From: Paenibacillus marchantiae
GTDB taxonomy: Bacteria > Bacillota > Bacilli > Paenibacillales > Paenibacillaceae
Assembly: GCF_028771845.1 (NCBI RefSeq)
Contig: NZ_CP118270.1
Coordinates: forward strand, 2,666,001 to 2,730,000
DNA: 64,000 nt
Direction of reading: 5' to 3'
Shown here: positions 45,496 to 54,396 of the stretch, piece by piece
Position numbering within the stretch: position 1 is the first letter of the stretch
How the letters are laid out: the number at the start of each line of letters is the position of its first letter
Notes under the pieces: model-generated
Database searches by the model: none
What the model was told of the DNA's origin: nothing
The model's input: only the letters and a program-made list of their open reading frames with translations
Position numbers and translations under genes: made by a program

Positions 45496-46545
45496 ATGAC
45501 TGTTGCAGTAGATGAGCAGCAACAACTTAAAGCACTTATTAGACAGTACATAGACGAAGAAAGAAATGTTGAAAAGCTGGTTGATTACTTATCCAGGCAT
45601 GAGGTAGTTGGATTAGAGGTATTTGCATACTTAGGATTTGATAAAATGGATGGACATTTATTTCAGTCAGTTGCAAAAGATGTATTTATTAGAAGGATTC
45701 CATTTTATTTTCATCATTCGCAAGGAAATTTAGACAACCTAGGCACTTTGTATAACTTTGTAATTCGTATAATTGAATATTCCCGTATTAGTTATGAAGA
45801 GGAATTAGAACGTTTCTACATTGCACTTGAACAGCTTTATCACGACTATAGAATTGATACAGTTACTATCTTCAACTACACTATTAGGCAAACTGGATAT
45901 GTGGGCGAATTTGAATCTATTTACACTTGGTTGCATTACCTTGAATTGGCTCGGAAACTTGGTGTAGAAGAAAAAACTCCAAAGCATCTTATCGTGGACT
46001 ATAACATAGTCAGAGAGAGGGCTGGACTTAAGCCGATTATATATGAGATTCGTGATATGTATGTCGGAGACTACATTGAAAGAAACGGAAACATCTTAAA
46101 GATGGAAGGTATATTTCCATGTGATCGCAATAATCAACCTATACTGAAATGGATTGGTTTGAGGATTAAAAATGCAAAAAGGATTTGGGTTGATGTTAAT
46201 GATAGGCTTAAAGGGTTTCTGTATGTAGAAATAACGCCTAAAACAAAAGTGTGGGGGCTTAATGCGTATGGGGAAGCTGAAGATGGTTCAGACGTTTGGT
46301 ATGACCTATATACAGGCCCATTGTTAATGGAGTTTGATTATACAGTAATTAAAGATAAACGTGTAGCGATAAAGATGACCCAGAAACAACTTGCTGAAGC
46401 AATTGGGGCCTCAGATCGAACTCTTCAAAAATGGGAACGTGGAGAAACAACACCTGATGGTCATTTTCTGCTTAGACTGATGAATGTGTTGGATATCAAG
46501 GAATTGAGTGAGATTACTAAGATACAGGATGTAAATGATATATGA
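45496..46545 (+). CDS. Protein with a C-terminal XRE helix-turn-helix
   Basis: 349 aa. The N-terminal 210 residues are helical and unrecognised; a beta-rich middle follows. The C-terminus (residues about 285-345) is a clear HTH: IKMTQKQLAEAIGASDRTLQKWERGETTPDG. ATG 45496 follows GAGGAGGGGATATA. The position and the diverging recombinase suggest a regulator of the neighbouring genes. Confidence 0.7.
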   Translation: MTVAVDEQQQLKALIRQYIDEERNVEKLVDYLSRHEVVGLEVFAYLGFDKMDGHLFQSVAKDVFIRRIPFYFHHSQGNLDNLGTLYNFVIRIIEYSRISYEEELERFYIALEQLYHDYRIDTVTIFNYTIRQTGYVGEFESIYTWLHYLELARKLGVEEKTPKHLIVDYNIVRERAGLKPIIYEIRDMYVGDYIERNGNILKMEGIFPCDRNNQPILKWIGLRIKNAKRIWVDVNDRLKGFLYVEITPKTKVWGLNAYGEAEDGSDVWYDLYTGPLLMEFDYTVIKDKRVAIKMTQKQLAEAIGASDRTLQKWERGETTPDGHFLLRLMNVLDIKELSEITKIQDVNDI

Positions 46546-46565
46546 AATTTACCTAGCCAATTAAA

Positions 46566-46596
46566 ACAAGTCCCCTTCCAGTGTGGAGGGGGATAG
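46566..46596 (+). terminator. Hairpin after the HTH gene
   Basis: GTCCCCTTCC, loop AGTGT, GGAGGGGGAT. A strong stem but without a long T-run. Confidence 0.5.
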
Positions 46597-46661
46597 TTTA
46601 CGTTCGATTATGTATTTTGAGTCTTCTCATATGCTACCTTGATAATTTGGAACAAGAATAA

Positions 46662-46691
46662 AGAGAGGATACTTCATAAGAGATATCCTCT
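46662..46691 (-). terminator. Terminator of the secreted-protein gene
   Basis: AGAGGATA and TATCCTCT pair across 14 bases, 16 bp beyond the stop codon of the leftward gene. Confidence 0.55.
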
Positions 46692-46706
46692 GCACCTATA
46701 ATTATA

Positions 46707-47159
46707 TTAAAATTGTCGAGCACTGATACTCATATCAATTTTATGGCCTGTTGAACTGTAGATATAAAGTTTGACTTTTGTTGTGCCTATGACAGCTAAT
46801 CTTGTTGTTTTTTGAGTCCCTTTCTCGATTGAAATGTCAATTGGGGAAAGATTGCCCACAGTAAGTTTGGCATAAATAGTATCGGTACTATTGTTCTGAA
46901 TCCAAATATTGGCATCTTCTCCATTATCAGGATTCAATGTGAATGTTCTCTCATATGCATTGTAACTACTGTAAGTATCTGGTTTGATAATTTGTAACTC
47001 AAAAGGAGTAATAATCGGATCATCAGGGTTCTCCACAGTGATTGGAGGGTTAGTATAAGTATCCTTTACTCTATCTTCTAATGCACCAGCACTAGCTGAA
47101 TTCGCAGATAGTAATACAGACAAAGCTACACCAACACCTAAAATTTTATTGAATGACAA
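46707..47159 (-). CDS. Secreted protein of unknown function
   Basis: 150 aa with a Sec signal peptide (ILGVGVALSVLLSANSASAGA, cleavage near residue 25). The mature part is beta-rich without cysteines (FTLNPDNGEDANIWIQNNST). GAGGAGGAATTACATTGTC precedes ATG 47159. Family not recognised. Confidence 0.65.
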   Translation of the reverse strand: MSFNKILGVGVALSVLLSANSASAGALEDRVKDTYTNPPITVENPDDPIITPFELQIIKPDTYSSYNAYERTFTLNPDNGEDANIWIQNNSTDTIYAKLTVGNLSPIDISIEKGTQKTTRLAVIGTTKVKLYIYSSTGHKIDMSISARQF

Positions 47160-47574
47160 TGTAATTCCTCCTCTATGGCTAGTAGTATGTAATCGTGTTT
47201 CAATTACTTACATAATAATATTACCAAAACATGGAACAGTATATAGTTCTAAAGTATAAATGTTAATTACTAACATATAAAACAAAAATGTATTATTTAA
47301 TAGATGGTCCTAAAGTCAAAATGTTATAATTTAAGTGAATATTATAAGTATTTTAACATATTTTGATGAAATTGATATATTAATATAACCTACGAATTTT
47401 GGAGATAAATATTTTTCAATAGTGCTTTCGACATATAATTACCTGATTATACCATAAAAATTAAATTCAAGTACTAAGGAGTCTGCGTAAATTCAAATGA
47501 CATTCACAACGGATTTTGTTGTGGATGAAGGTGAGCGACAGCCATGGAGTGAATCGGAATGGATCTCTCCACGC
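47160..47574. other. AT-rich intergenic stretch with a short relic-like ORF
   Basis: The first 340 bp have no gene. From ATG 47497 a 45-codon frame (MTFTTDFVVDEGERQPWSES, ending 47634) overlaps the 3' end of the leftward primase gene. Its first part is less AT-rich than its surroundings and looks like the start of a lost gene. Confidence 0.35.
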
Positions 47575-49509
47575 CTATTCTATTGTAAAATACACAACTG
47601 GATAACTTGGATTGCCATTCTCATTGTAATGTAAGGGGATATCTCGCTCTTCCATCAACTTGTTATTGAGTTTCTGTTTACTTAACCCATGATTGATCAT
47701 CAGTCCACCAATGATTTTTTTGAGTTGTCTACGTTTTAGTTCATACAGCCACTTTAACTTATCTTCTTCTGTAACAATGGAATCCTTAATTCGTTTATCT
47801 CGTTTTCTCATTTCTGCTTCAACATCTTCAATTTCTAAGTATGTATTTTCTATGATTCTATGTTCAGTTACCCATCCGTACTCTGTAATGTAGTTCAGGC
47901 AAGTCTTTTCTAATTGTTCGCATACGTGCTCATTTAATCTAGATAATTGTTCATTCTTCCTCATGGGAAATATGCGGTTTGCTTCTTCTTCTCCCAACGT
48001 TTTTAAAACCATCTGTCGATCAAAGTTGCCTACCGTCATACCCAAGTCCTTAAATTGCTTGGCTAACATTTCAACTTCGTGCATATGTGTGGCTGCCATA
48101 GATGGAATTGTCCAAAACGTAATCATGTTCTGATAATGCTTTTTCTGTGCTTCTAATTTGGCTCTATTCACATATTCAAACGGCAAACGTTCTATGTCGA
48201 TCCGATTTAGTAACTGTAAGTAAACCAACAATGACAATATAGTTCTGATTCGGCGCTCCTTGCTATTCTTAAAACGATCAAAGTCACACCATCTATCCAA
48301 ACGTTTCATTATGTAGTTTATTGAAGCAAAAAATACAGCTTCTTCAGTATCCTCGATGTGAATGAGCGTTGAAATATTCTCTAGTGCAATCAAGTGAATC
48401 TCTCTTAACACTGAATAGTATAGTGGCGTTCGAAGTAGTGAATTCAAATTGGGATATGCTTCTTTTATGAATTCCTCATCGTTAAGCAACTCTAGATTCT
48501 GCTGGATTAAGTTCTCCATTTCAACATGCCACTCTGATTTCTGAATTGTGATGTTAAAGCATTCCATCAGGTATCGGAGTGATTTGGGCTTGTTTAGTTT
48601 GGTCAACCATTCTGTTACTTCAATAATAGTACCTGTGAATGGATGAGAACTACTCCAACACTTATACCACCAGTAACCTGTTTTGGGATCTTGGTATATA
48701 TTAGCTGATGGTGATGACTCATTGTGGAATATGTCATGGAACTGTTTACTTGCTATTCCTATATACTCATGTAGATTAATCTTCTTTAGATAATCATAAA
48801 CTTCCTTACGTGATGATACAGTTATAGGCTTGTAAGTAGTTTTCATTCTTTCTATTATATTTACATTTAAACTCTGTATCATATCTATATTGTTTATGTA
48901 CGTATTTACTATCTCTGATGTAGTAAGGGGGGATACTGTGACCTCAATTATATCTATATTATTACTATAGTAATTGGGGCTATAATATCCCCCCTCTATA
49001 ACTAAGTCATGGTTAATCTGAAGCCTATTTTCATAATCGAATACATGAAGGTCAGTCCCACCAAAGAATAGCCGTTCAACTTGGAAGGTTGACTCATCAG
49101 CATACGGATACTCTTTAAATAATTGATCAGTATGAACGTTCAATAAGTTAATGTCTGTAAATGGCTCATTGAATGCGAAGACTACTCTAAACTTAGGCCA
49201 ATCATCTGTATGACTAAACGTTTTGTACATGAACATGGCTGATGCTTTAAACTCTTCCTGTGCTTCTTCCCATGTGATACGTACATCCATAACCTTTTGC
49301 TTGAGTGTCCTATCGTAATATCCATTGTCAAAATCCATACAGATAACTTGCTGAGAAGTCCAACAATCTTTGGTGCGTCTTAATGATCCATCTACTTTTG
49401 TAGTTATGTAGGCTGGAACGAATGTCTTACCTTGGGTGATGCCATGTGCCAGTTGTTCAGGCTCAATGTCTACAGGATTTCGAAGCAGTTCATTGTTAAT
49501 TCGTTGCAC
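47575..49509 (-). CDS. Primase/replication-type protein
   Basis: 644 aa. The N-terminal 200 residues have QVICMDFDNGYYDRTL near residue 53 and WPKFRVVFAFNEPFTD near residue 102, the acidic pair and FRVVF strand of AEP-type primase-polymerase domains of mobile elements. A middle domain with FHNESSPSANIYQDPKTGYW near residue 265 resembles a primase zinc/TOPRIM-side motif. The C-terminal part is helical and basic. It is the only replication gene recognised in the element. The closest family could not be fixed. Confidence 0.6.
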   Translation of the reverse strand: MQRINNELLRNPVDIEPEQLAHGITQGKTFVPAYITTKVDGSLRRTKDCWTSQQVICMDFDNGYYDRTLKQKVMDVRITWEEAQEEFKASAMFMYKTFSHTDDWPKFRVVFAFNEPFTDINLLNVHTDQLFKEYPYADESTFQVERLFFGGTDLHVFDYENRLQINHDLVIEGGYYSPNYYSNNIDIIEVTVSPLTTSEIVNTYINNIDMIQSLNVNIIERMKTTYKPITVSSRKEVYDYLKKINLHEYIGIASKQFHDIFHNESSPSANIYQDPKTGYWWYKCWSSSHPFTGTIIEVTEWLTKLNKPKSLRYLMECFNITIQKSEWHVEMENLIQQNLELLNDEEFIKEAYPNLNSLLRTPLYYSVLREIHLIALENISTLIHIEDTEEAVFFASINYIMKRLDRWCDFDRFKNSKERRIRTILSLLVYLQLLNRIDIERLPFEYVNRAKLEAQKKHYQNMITFWTIPSMAATHMHEVEMLAKQFKDLGMTVGNFDRQMVLKTLGEEEANRIFPMRKNEQLSRLNEHVCEQLEKTCLNYITEYGWVTEHRIIENTYLEIEDVEAEMRKRDKRIKDSIVTEEDKLKWLYELKRRQLKKIIGGLMINHGLSKQKLNNKLMEERDIPLHYNENGNPSYPVVYFTIE

Positions 49510-49646
49510 GTGAGTTGTTGGTTTTAAATTGTATTTCGTTTGGTCAAGTAACAGTTTGATACTGATATCCTCCTTTTCCTTTTAAGAGTTAATATATGTA
49601 CAATAACTAAAATGTATCATGATTATATTGCTTTGGCAAGTGTATT

Positions 49647-49907
49647 TTGAAAAATGGGGGTCAAGATATTTCAACCTCCCTGGATGTAGATGAATGGCAT
49701 GACGAATACATGCTCATTGCTGAAAACACGGAACGCAGGGGGAAGCCGAGTCTGATCCAGCTAAGAAGGGGAAACAGGCGACTTTTTTGAAGGATTATTG
49801 AAAGGCTGGACATGGAGGTATAAGCAACACGACCAATGGCCGCCTTGAAGGAAACTGCCGAATCAATTGGAGAAAGTGAACTAAATATCAATGAGATCTC
49901 AGACTGA
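49647..49907 (+). pseudogene. Protein-like frame with two nonsense codons
   Basis: From TTG 49647 one frame reads SLDVDEWHDEYMLIAENTER, then RRGNRRLF, TGA (49788), RIIERLDMEV, TAA (49821), and on to ATRPMAALKETAESIGESEL and a stop at 49905. It is richer in G and C than its neighbours. Both stops are one C-to-T change away from CGA and CAA. A decayed gene of unknown family. Confidence 0.45.
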
Positions 49908-50052
49908 CATAGTTATGGGACACTTTACACCTCCATTGGGAGTTGTATTCCAATTTCCTAATAATAAATCAAGGATTTGAGGAAGAGAATCGAATCTGAG
50001 GTGTCACTATAGTAGAAGAGAAAATTTTTAAAAATAAATATACGTATTTATG

Positions 50053-50323
50053 TTTACAAAAATAAAACAGTCTGCATATAATGGATACATGAGGTTAACG
50101 AATTCCAAGGCACACTCTTGGAGCCTATGAATACAGATGAACGGGAGGGATGAGATACGTGGAAGGTTAGATATGCGTGGTACAGGTTGATGCAACGGCT
50201 AGGCTGGAAGTGATCCAAGGAGACCAGCAAGGGCAACAAGGATGAAGAAGAGAGAATAAGGTTGACTTAGTTTATCTAGGAGAATATTTATAGACGAAAA
50301 TAATACATAGTGAAGAGGGATAT
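50053..50323 (+). promoter_or_regulatory. Promoter and long leader of the 50330-51958 genes
   Basis: TTTACA (50053-50058), 18 bp, TATAAT (50077-50082). The roughly 240-base leader has a small hairpin (CCAAG/CTTGG near 50105). It also has a frame from ATG 50127 broken by TGA at 50151 and 50211 that otherwise looks protein-like (KVRYAWYRLMQRLGWK). It may be a relic or a structured leader RNA. Confidence 0.5.
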
Positions 50324-50329
50324 GTGAAT

Positions 50330-50569
50330 ATGAGTAAGTTTGATATTGTTTTTAAGTTAAAAGATGGTTATGAGTTTAGATTGGATAAATTGGACAGGGA
50401 CATTCTAATGCTTGAAGAGATGAAACCTGTCTTGACACAATGGTGGTCAAATTTTGTGAATGGCTTGACAGCGAATCGCCCAATTAATGTTAAGGATGGA
50501 AATAAACGTCAATACAAATATGAAAATTTAGCATCCATCACAATTAATTTTGTAGAGGAGGGCAAGTAA
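50330..50569 (+). CDS. Unknown protein, co-transcribed with the phage-tail-like gene
   Basis: 79 aa from ATG 50330 (MSKFDIVFKLKDGYEFRLDK); GTG 50324 is possible. It abuts the next gene without a gap. Soluble; family not recognised. Confidence 0.6.
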   Translation: MSKFDIVFKLKDGYEFRLDKLDRDILMLEEMKPVLTQWWSNFVNGLTANRPINVKDGNKRQYKYENLASITINFVEEGK

Positions 50570-51595
50570 ATGAGTTTGGCAATTAGCGCTAGTTATGAGC
50601 ATGAACATTATATTGCTGTAGATACTGCGGTATCTTTTAATCGAAAAGGAATTAGTTATAGAAATACAGACCCTAGAGAATATGACAAACTACATGTATT
50701 AGACGGAGAGGGGTACTTTTTCTCAGGAGATTCGATCTTATGTGTCAATACTTATGCTCGTTTTAAAAATCAGCCAGACAGAAGTTTCAAAAAGTTGTTA
50801 TCTATCGCAAAGGAGACATACTCTAAATTGGCTGATGAAGGAGATAAACTTGCCTTTGCTAAATATGGATTCGATAATGATTGCCGTGCCACCTTTGAAT
50901 GTATGGATAGTAGCAACTGGGATACAGGAAGGAATATATTCTATTACGGGAACCCCAAAATCAGTTACATAACTTATGGAGCTCAGATGCAAAAAGCAAT
51001 GAATGAGCTTGACAAGTATAAGAGTGGAGATCCTTCAATCCCTTCATTTTATCTACCTATTTATGAAGCTGTTGCTAATGAAGGCGTTGGTGGATCAATC
51101 ATCTTCTATCATCTAACACCTGAAAAATGGGAAATGTCTTCTGAAATTACTTTGAACGAACCTACTGATATTAAGAAAGCATCATTTTCGGATATTCAAT
51201 TAAAGAAGCAGCATACTTTTGTTGGATCAGGAGCAGACGCTTTTCCAGAGGTCACTTTGGGGGAGGGCGATGGAAATGGATTCGGAAAGGCAAAAATCTC
51301 TAAGCCGAATGGTTCATTAGATGTTGTGTATACTGCAAGCAACTTTGGACGTGAAAGAAGTGTGAGGTTCAAAGACAATGGAATCACATTAATTTCTGAC
51401 AATGGCTCTTTTACGGCAGAAAGTAAAGACTTCAAATTCATTGCTACAGAAAGTGGTTCATATCAGTTAGGATTGTCCAATGGCTCAACTTTTGAATTGA
51501 CAACATCAGGTCTTGGGATCGACATTCAAGGCGACATCAATATTAAGGCCACAGGAAACATTAAAATGAACGGTGCGCGCATCGATCTAAACTAA
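50570..51595 (+). CDS. Putative Ntn-hydrolase domain fused to a phage-needle-like C-terminus
   Basis: 341 aa. The N-terminal half (SLAISASYEHEHYIAVDTAVSF, then KLHVLDGEGYFFSGDS) has the strand pattern of proteasome-like Ntn-hydrolases carried by some phages. The C-terminal 70 residues are beta-repeats ending GDINIKATGNIKMNGARIDL, the form seen in phage baseplate hub and spike proteins. It could be a relic tail protein or a secreted effector; no other structural phage gene is near. Confidence 0.5.
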   Translation: MSLAISASYEHEHYIAVDTAVSFNRKGISYRNTDPREYDKLHVLDGEGYFFSGDSILCVNTYARFKNQPDRSFKKLLSIAKETYSKLADEGDKLAFAKYGFDNDCRATFECMDSSNWDTGRNIFYYGNPKISYITYGAQMQKAMNELDKYKSGDPSIPSFYLPIYEAVANEGVGGSIIFYHLTPEKWEMSSEITLNEPTDIKKASFSDIQLKKQHTFVGSGADAFPEVTLGEGDGNGFGKAKISKPNGSLDVVYTASNFGRERSVRFKDNGITLISDNGSFTAESKDFKFIATESGSYQLGLSNGSTFELTTSGLGIDIQGDINIKATGNIKMNGARIDLN

Positions 51596-51625
51596 TTAAA
51601 TAAACATATAGAGGAGAATATACAT

Positions 51626-51958
51626 ATGGATAAACGATTTGAACTAGAGAAAAAACTGATGGAAGAATTGATTGAAACGAGAGAGTTGTACGAAACGACT
51701 ATGACTGAGTGTGATATTTTGATGAATTTTGTCATGCACAACGATTTAACAAAGGCTTTGGACTCTTACATTTATGGACAATTAAAGAACTGCAATGATG
51801 AATACATTATTGATCGCTACCTACAGCTGGTTACAAATCCTCAAGAGGAGTTTGTCAATGAAGAAACAAGTGTGGAATCGTCAGAAACTCAGCCATTCTT
51901 TTTCATTAATGGGCAGGCAGTCGATTTCTCTAAAATTTTAGTAGGGAATTCTAAGTAA
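51626..51958 (+). CDS. Unknown protein
   Basis: 110 aa, acidic and helical (MDKRFELEKKLMEELIETRE). GAGGAGAATATACAT precedes ATG 51626. Last gene of the 50330 unit. Confidence 0.55.
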   Translation: MDKRFELEKKLMEELIETRELYETTMTECDILMNFVMHNDLTKALDSYIYGQLKNCNDEYIIDRYLQLVTNPQEEFVNEETSVESSETQPFFFINGQAVDFSKILVGNSK

Positions 51959-52035
51959 AACTGGAATTTTAACCGATAATTCTATGGTATAGTCTCTGTA
52001 TTGGCTATACCATACTTAAATCGGAGGTGCACAAT

Positions 52036-52809
52036 ATGAAAAAGATGTTTACTAAGTTACCCACATTCCTACTCGGAGCCGTGGTTGGTATTACATTAAC
52101 AACAGGTACAGCAGTAGGGGCAACTACATACCTTAAAGCAACTCAAAGTAATGTGAAGATTGTAGTAGATGGTACTCAGGCAAAGTTGTCTGACTCTCCA
52201 TTGAACGTGAATGGAAGATTGTATTTGCCTGTAAGAGACACAGCGAACGCAATGGGTTACTCTGTTGAATCTGTAACCAGCACTCAGGTTTCTTTAGAAA
52301 AAGGATCAACGACAAACAGTACAACAAATACTGGTTCTACAGGTAGTCAATCTGGATCGGCAATTGTGCCTAGTCAAAGCTCGGACAATAATACAAGTAC
52401 AACTACAAGCAAAAAGGTGAAAAATTTGAGAGAAACTTATTCGACAGATGAAAAATTGGATGCGGAGAAGATTCGTACAGCTTTGAATAATGGTACACTT
52501 GATGTGAATGCTCAAGATTCAACTAATGGTGGAAATACTCTCCTGATGTACGTAATTGAGGAGGATAATTTCGAGGCATATAAAGCGATTAATCGTAATG
52601 CACTTGATGTTAATGTTCAACGTGATGACGGCAAAACAGCGTTAATGCTGTCTGTGATTGAGAATAGTTCGTTTTATTTTGGAGAGGTAATCAATAAGAA
52701 GCCAGATACAAAATTGAAAGACAATAGTAAAAAAACGGCTTTGGACTATGCTGAAAATAATTCTTCGCTACGGGTTGACTTAAACGCATATATGCTCTTC
52801 AACAAGTAA
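52036..52809 (+). CDS. Secreted protein with a copper-amine-oxidase-type domain and ankyrin repeats
   Basis: 257 aa. Signal peptide or anchor (FLLGAVVGITLTTGTAVGAT), then a stalk-like domain with VKIVVDGTQAKLSDSPLNVN and GRLYLPVRDTANAMGYSVE, typical of copper amine oxidase N-terminal domains of Paenibacillus surface proteins. A Ser/Thr/Asn linker is followed by about three ankyrin-like units (NTLLMYVIEEDNFEAYKAIN, KTALMLSVIENSS). GGAGG precedes ATG 52036. It probably lies at the cell surface. Confidence 0.75.
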   Translation: MKKMFTKLPTFLLGAVVGITLTTGTAVGATTYLKATQSNVKIVVDGTQAKLSDSPLNVNGRLYLPVRDTANAMGYSVESVTSTQVSLEKGSTTNSTTNTGSTGSQSGSAIVPSQSSDNNTSTTTSKKVKNLRETYSTDEKLDAEKIRTALNNGTLDVNAQDSTNGGNTLLMYVIEEDNFEAYKAINRNALDVNVQRDDGKTALMLSVIENSSFYFGEVINKKPDTKLKDNSKKTALDYAENNSSLRVDLNAYMLFNK

Positions 52810-53060
52810 TCAATGTGTAACAAATCACAAACGAGCGTCTAGACTATATCTAGGCGCTTTTTCTTTTACCAACTATGTGCAGAAAATAGGACACTTTTAA
52901 TGCCTATTAACAATGTTGAACCGAAAGCTATAATATATAAAAATTAATATGTAATATAATTTATATAAAAATGTATATTATTGAAATTAATTCTATTAAT
53001 GTGTAGTATTTTAAATACCAATTGCTCTCAAATAATATAAACATTTAGGAGGAACTAACA

Positions 53061-53453
53061 ATGAAATCAAAATTGAAAGTAATGTTATCTTTAATCCTAA
53101 CCCTTAGCTTATTATTGGGAAGTAGTGTTTCTGCAGGTAGTTTATCTAATTCTCAGGAGAATGAGGCATCCAGTAAGAATGATTTAATGTTACAATTTAC
53201 TTATCAGCCTTTTCAGATTGAAAATCCAGATGGAGAAGTCCAAGCAGCTGGGCCAATAGTAGGAATAGCTGTATTCTTGGCTGGAGTCCTTGTCGGCTAT
53301 GTTGTTGACGGTGTTGTTATATATGCAACAGGGCAATCAGGTGGCGAATGGGTAGCAACTGCACTTAATTATTTCAAAAGTAATCCTGGTTGCACTCAAA
53401 TACAAATAACTAAAGCAGGACACTCTTACTGTGGAGTAAAAGGCGGCTTCTAA
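53061..53453 (+). CDS. Secreted hydrophobic peptide precursor, possible bacteriocin
   Basis: 130 aa. Signal peptide (VMLSLILTLSLLLGSSVSAG), a polar propeptide-like stretch to about residue 70, then a Gly/Val-rich hydrophobic segment (GPIVGIAVFLAGVLVGYVVDG) and a tail with two Cys (PGCTQ, SYCGV). This plan fits pore-forming bacteriocins. It starts behind AGGAGGAACTAACA and is followed by a 25-aa membrane peptide that could be an immunity factor. Confidence 0.5.
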   Translation: MKSKLKVMLSLILTLSLLLGSSVSAGSLSNSQENEASSKNDLMLQFTYQPFQIENPDGEVQAAGPIVGIAVFLAGVLVGYVVDGVVIYATGQSGGEWVATALNYFKSNPGCTQIQITKAGHSYCGVKGGF

Positions 53454-53492
53454 ATTTATTGTCTGATGATGAGTGATTGGGGATGGTTGGTA

Positions 53493-53570
53493 ATGAAGAA
53501 AAGTACAATGGTGCTAATCTTCTTAGTCGGAATAGTTTGTTACTTTATCATATCTGCATTGCTTAAATAG
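53493..53570 (+). CDS. 25-aa single-helix membrane peptide
   Basis: ATG 53493 follows GGGGATGGTTGGTA. The product (MKKSTMVLIFLVGIVCYFII...) is one membrane helix with a basic start. It is directly followed by a terminator, so it shares a transcript with the secreted precursor. Immunity, toxin or holin-like roles are all possible. Confidence 0.45.
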   Translation: MKKSTMVLIFLVGIVCYFIISALLK

Positions 53571-53577
53571 CAAAGAA

Positions 53578-53614
53578 ATGTCCCAATCTAAATAAGATTG
53601 TGGGGCATTTTTTT
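53578..53614 (+). terminator. Intrinsic terminator
   Basis: ATGTCCCAATCT and AGATTGTGGGGCAT pair with one bulge; a seven-T run follows. Confidence 0.8.
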
Positions 53615-53756
53615 GTATATAGGAAAGAAATATAGGTATACGCTGAAACATTTTTGATCCGATTTCAAATGTCAAGTCTTTTTAGTTGGGGGGTAAAATA
53701 TAGTTAGTTGTAACGATTTACATATTGACTTTAGTGAACTTTCAGAAATAAAACTG

Positions 53757-53784
53757 TTGAAATGCTAAGTATCCGTGATATAAT
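53757..53784 (+). promoter_or_regulatory. Promoter of the MazF-like gene
   Basis: TTGAAA (53757-53762), 16 bp, TATAAT (53779-53784), about 60 bp before the start codon. Confidence 0.55.
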
Positions 53785-53843
53785 ACTTATTAAGAATAAA
53801 TATACAAACAAATATATAATGTGTCGTACATGGAGGTTTTATT

Positions 53844-54230
53844 ATGAGTATGGTAATGGAGCGTAGAGGAGTTGATAGCAAGACAGTAAAGCGATTTGAA
53901 ATTTGGGAAGCAGATTTAGGTTACAGAGAGCGTTCAATTCAAGGTGGTAAACGTCCTGTGCTTGTTATTTCAAATAATATCGGAAACAAATATGCGCCAA
54001 TTGTAATTGTAGTTCCTCTAACAAGCAAACTTAAAAAGCCTACACAACCAACGCATGTTTTCTTTGACTCAAATGAGTGTGGAATGGCAGATGATAGTAT
54101 TTTGTTGTGTGAACAAATAATGACGATTAATAAAGAAGAGAATTTATTAAGGAAGTTATTTGATATACCAACACATTATAACGATGAGATAACAAGAGCA
54201 TTGAGTGTTAGTATTGGCGTAATGAGATAA
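53844..54230 (+). CDS. MazF/PemK-family endoribonuclease toxin
   Basis: 128 aa. The family signatures are in order: EIWEADLGYRERSIQGGKRP, VLVISNNIGNKYAPIVIVVP, LTSKLKKPTQPTHVFF and DDSILLCEQIMTINKE. These proteins cut mRNA at short motifs. No antitoxin gene overlaps or precedes it; the next gene downstream is an HNH-like protein. ATG 53844 follows GGAGGTTTTATT. Confidence 0.85.
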   Translation: MSMVMERRGVDSKTVKRFEIWEADLGYRERSIQGGKRPVLVISNNIGNKYAPIVIVVPLTSKLKKPTQPTHVFFDSNECGMADDSILLCEQIMTINKEENLLRKLFDIPTHYNDEITRALSVSIGVMR

Positions 54231-54396
54231 TTAAGTATAAATATATGTACTTAATCAAAATAGTGTGATATCATTAAATTGTGAAAGGAGGGCTTGTAGC
54301 AAGCATATAGACAAATCTCATGCAGTCTATGTGAAATAAGATTTTCATTGTATTTTAAGAGTGAATATATAAAATAAATAAAGAAGGTGTTTTTTA

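Noticed and set aside
49647..50213. Stop-codon recoding (TGA or TAG read as an amino acid)
   Set aside because: All three stop codons also end intact neighbouring genes in the usual way, and no suppressor tRNA is seen in the window. Decay or sequencing error is simpler.
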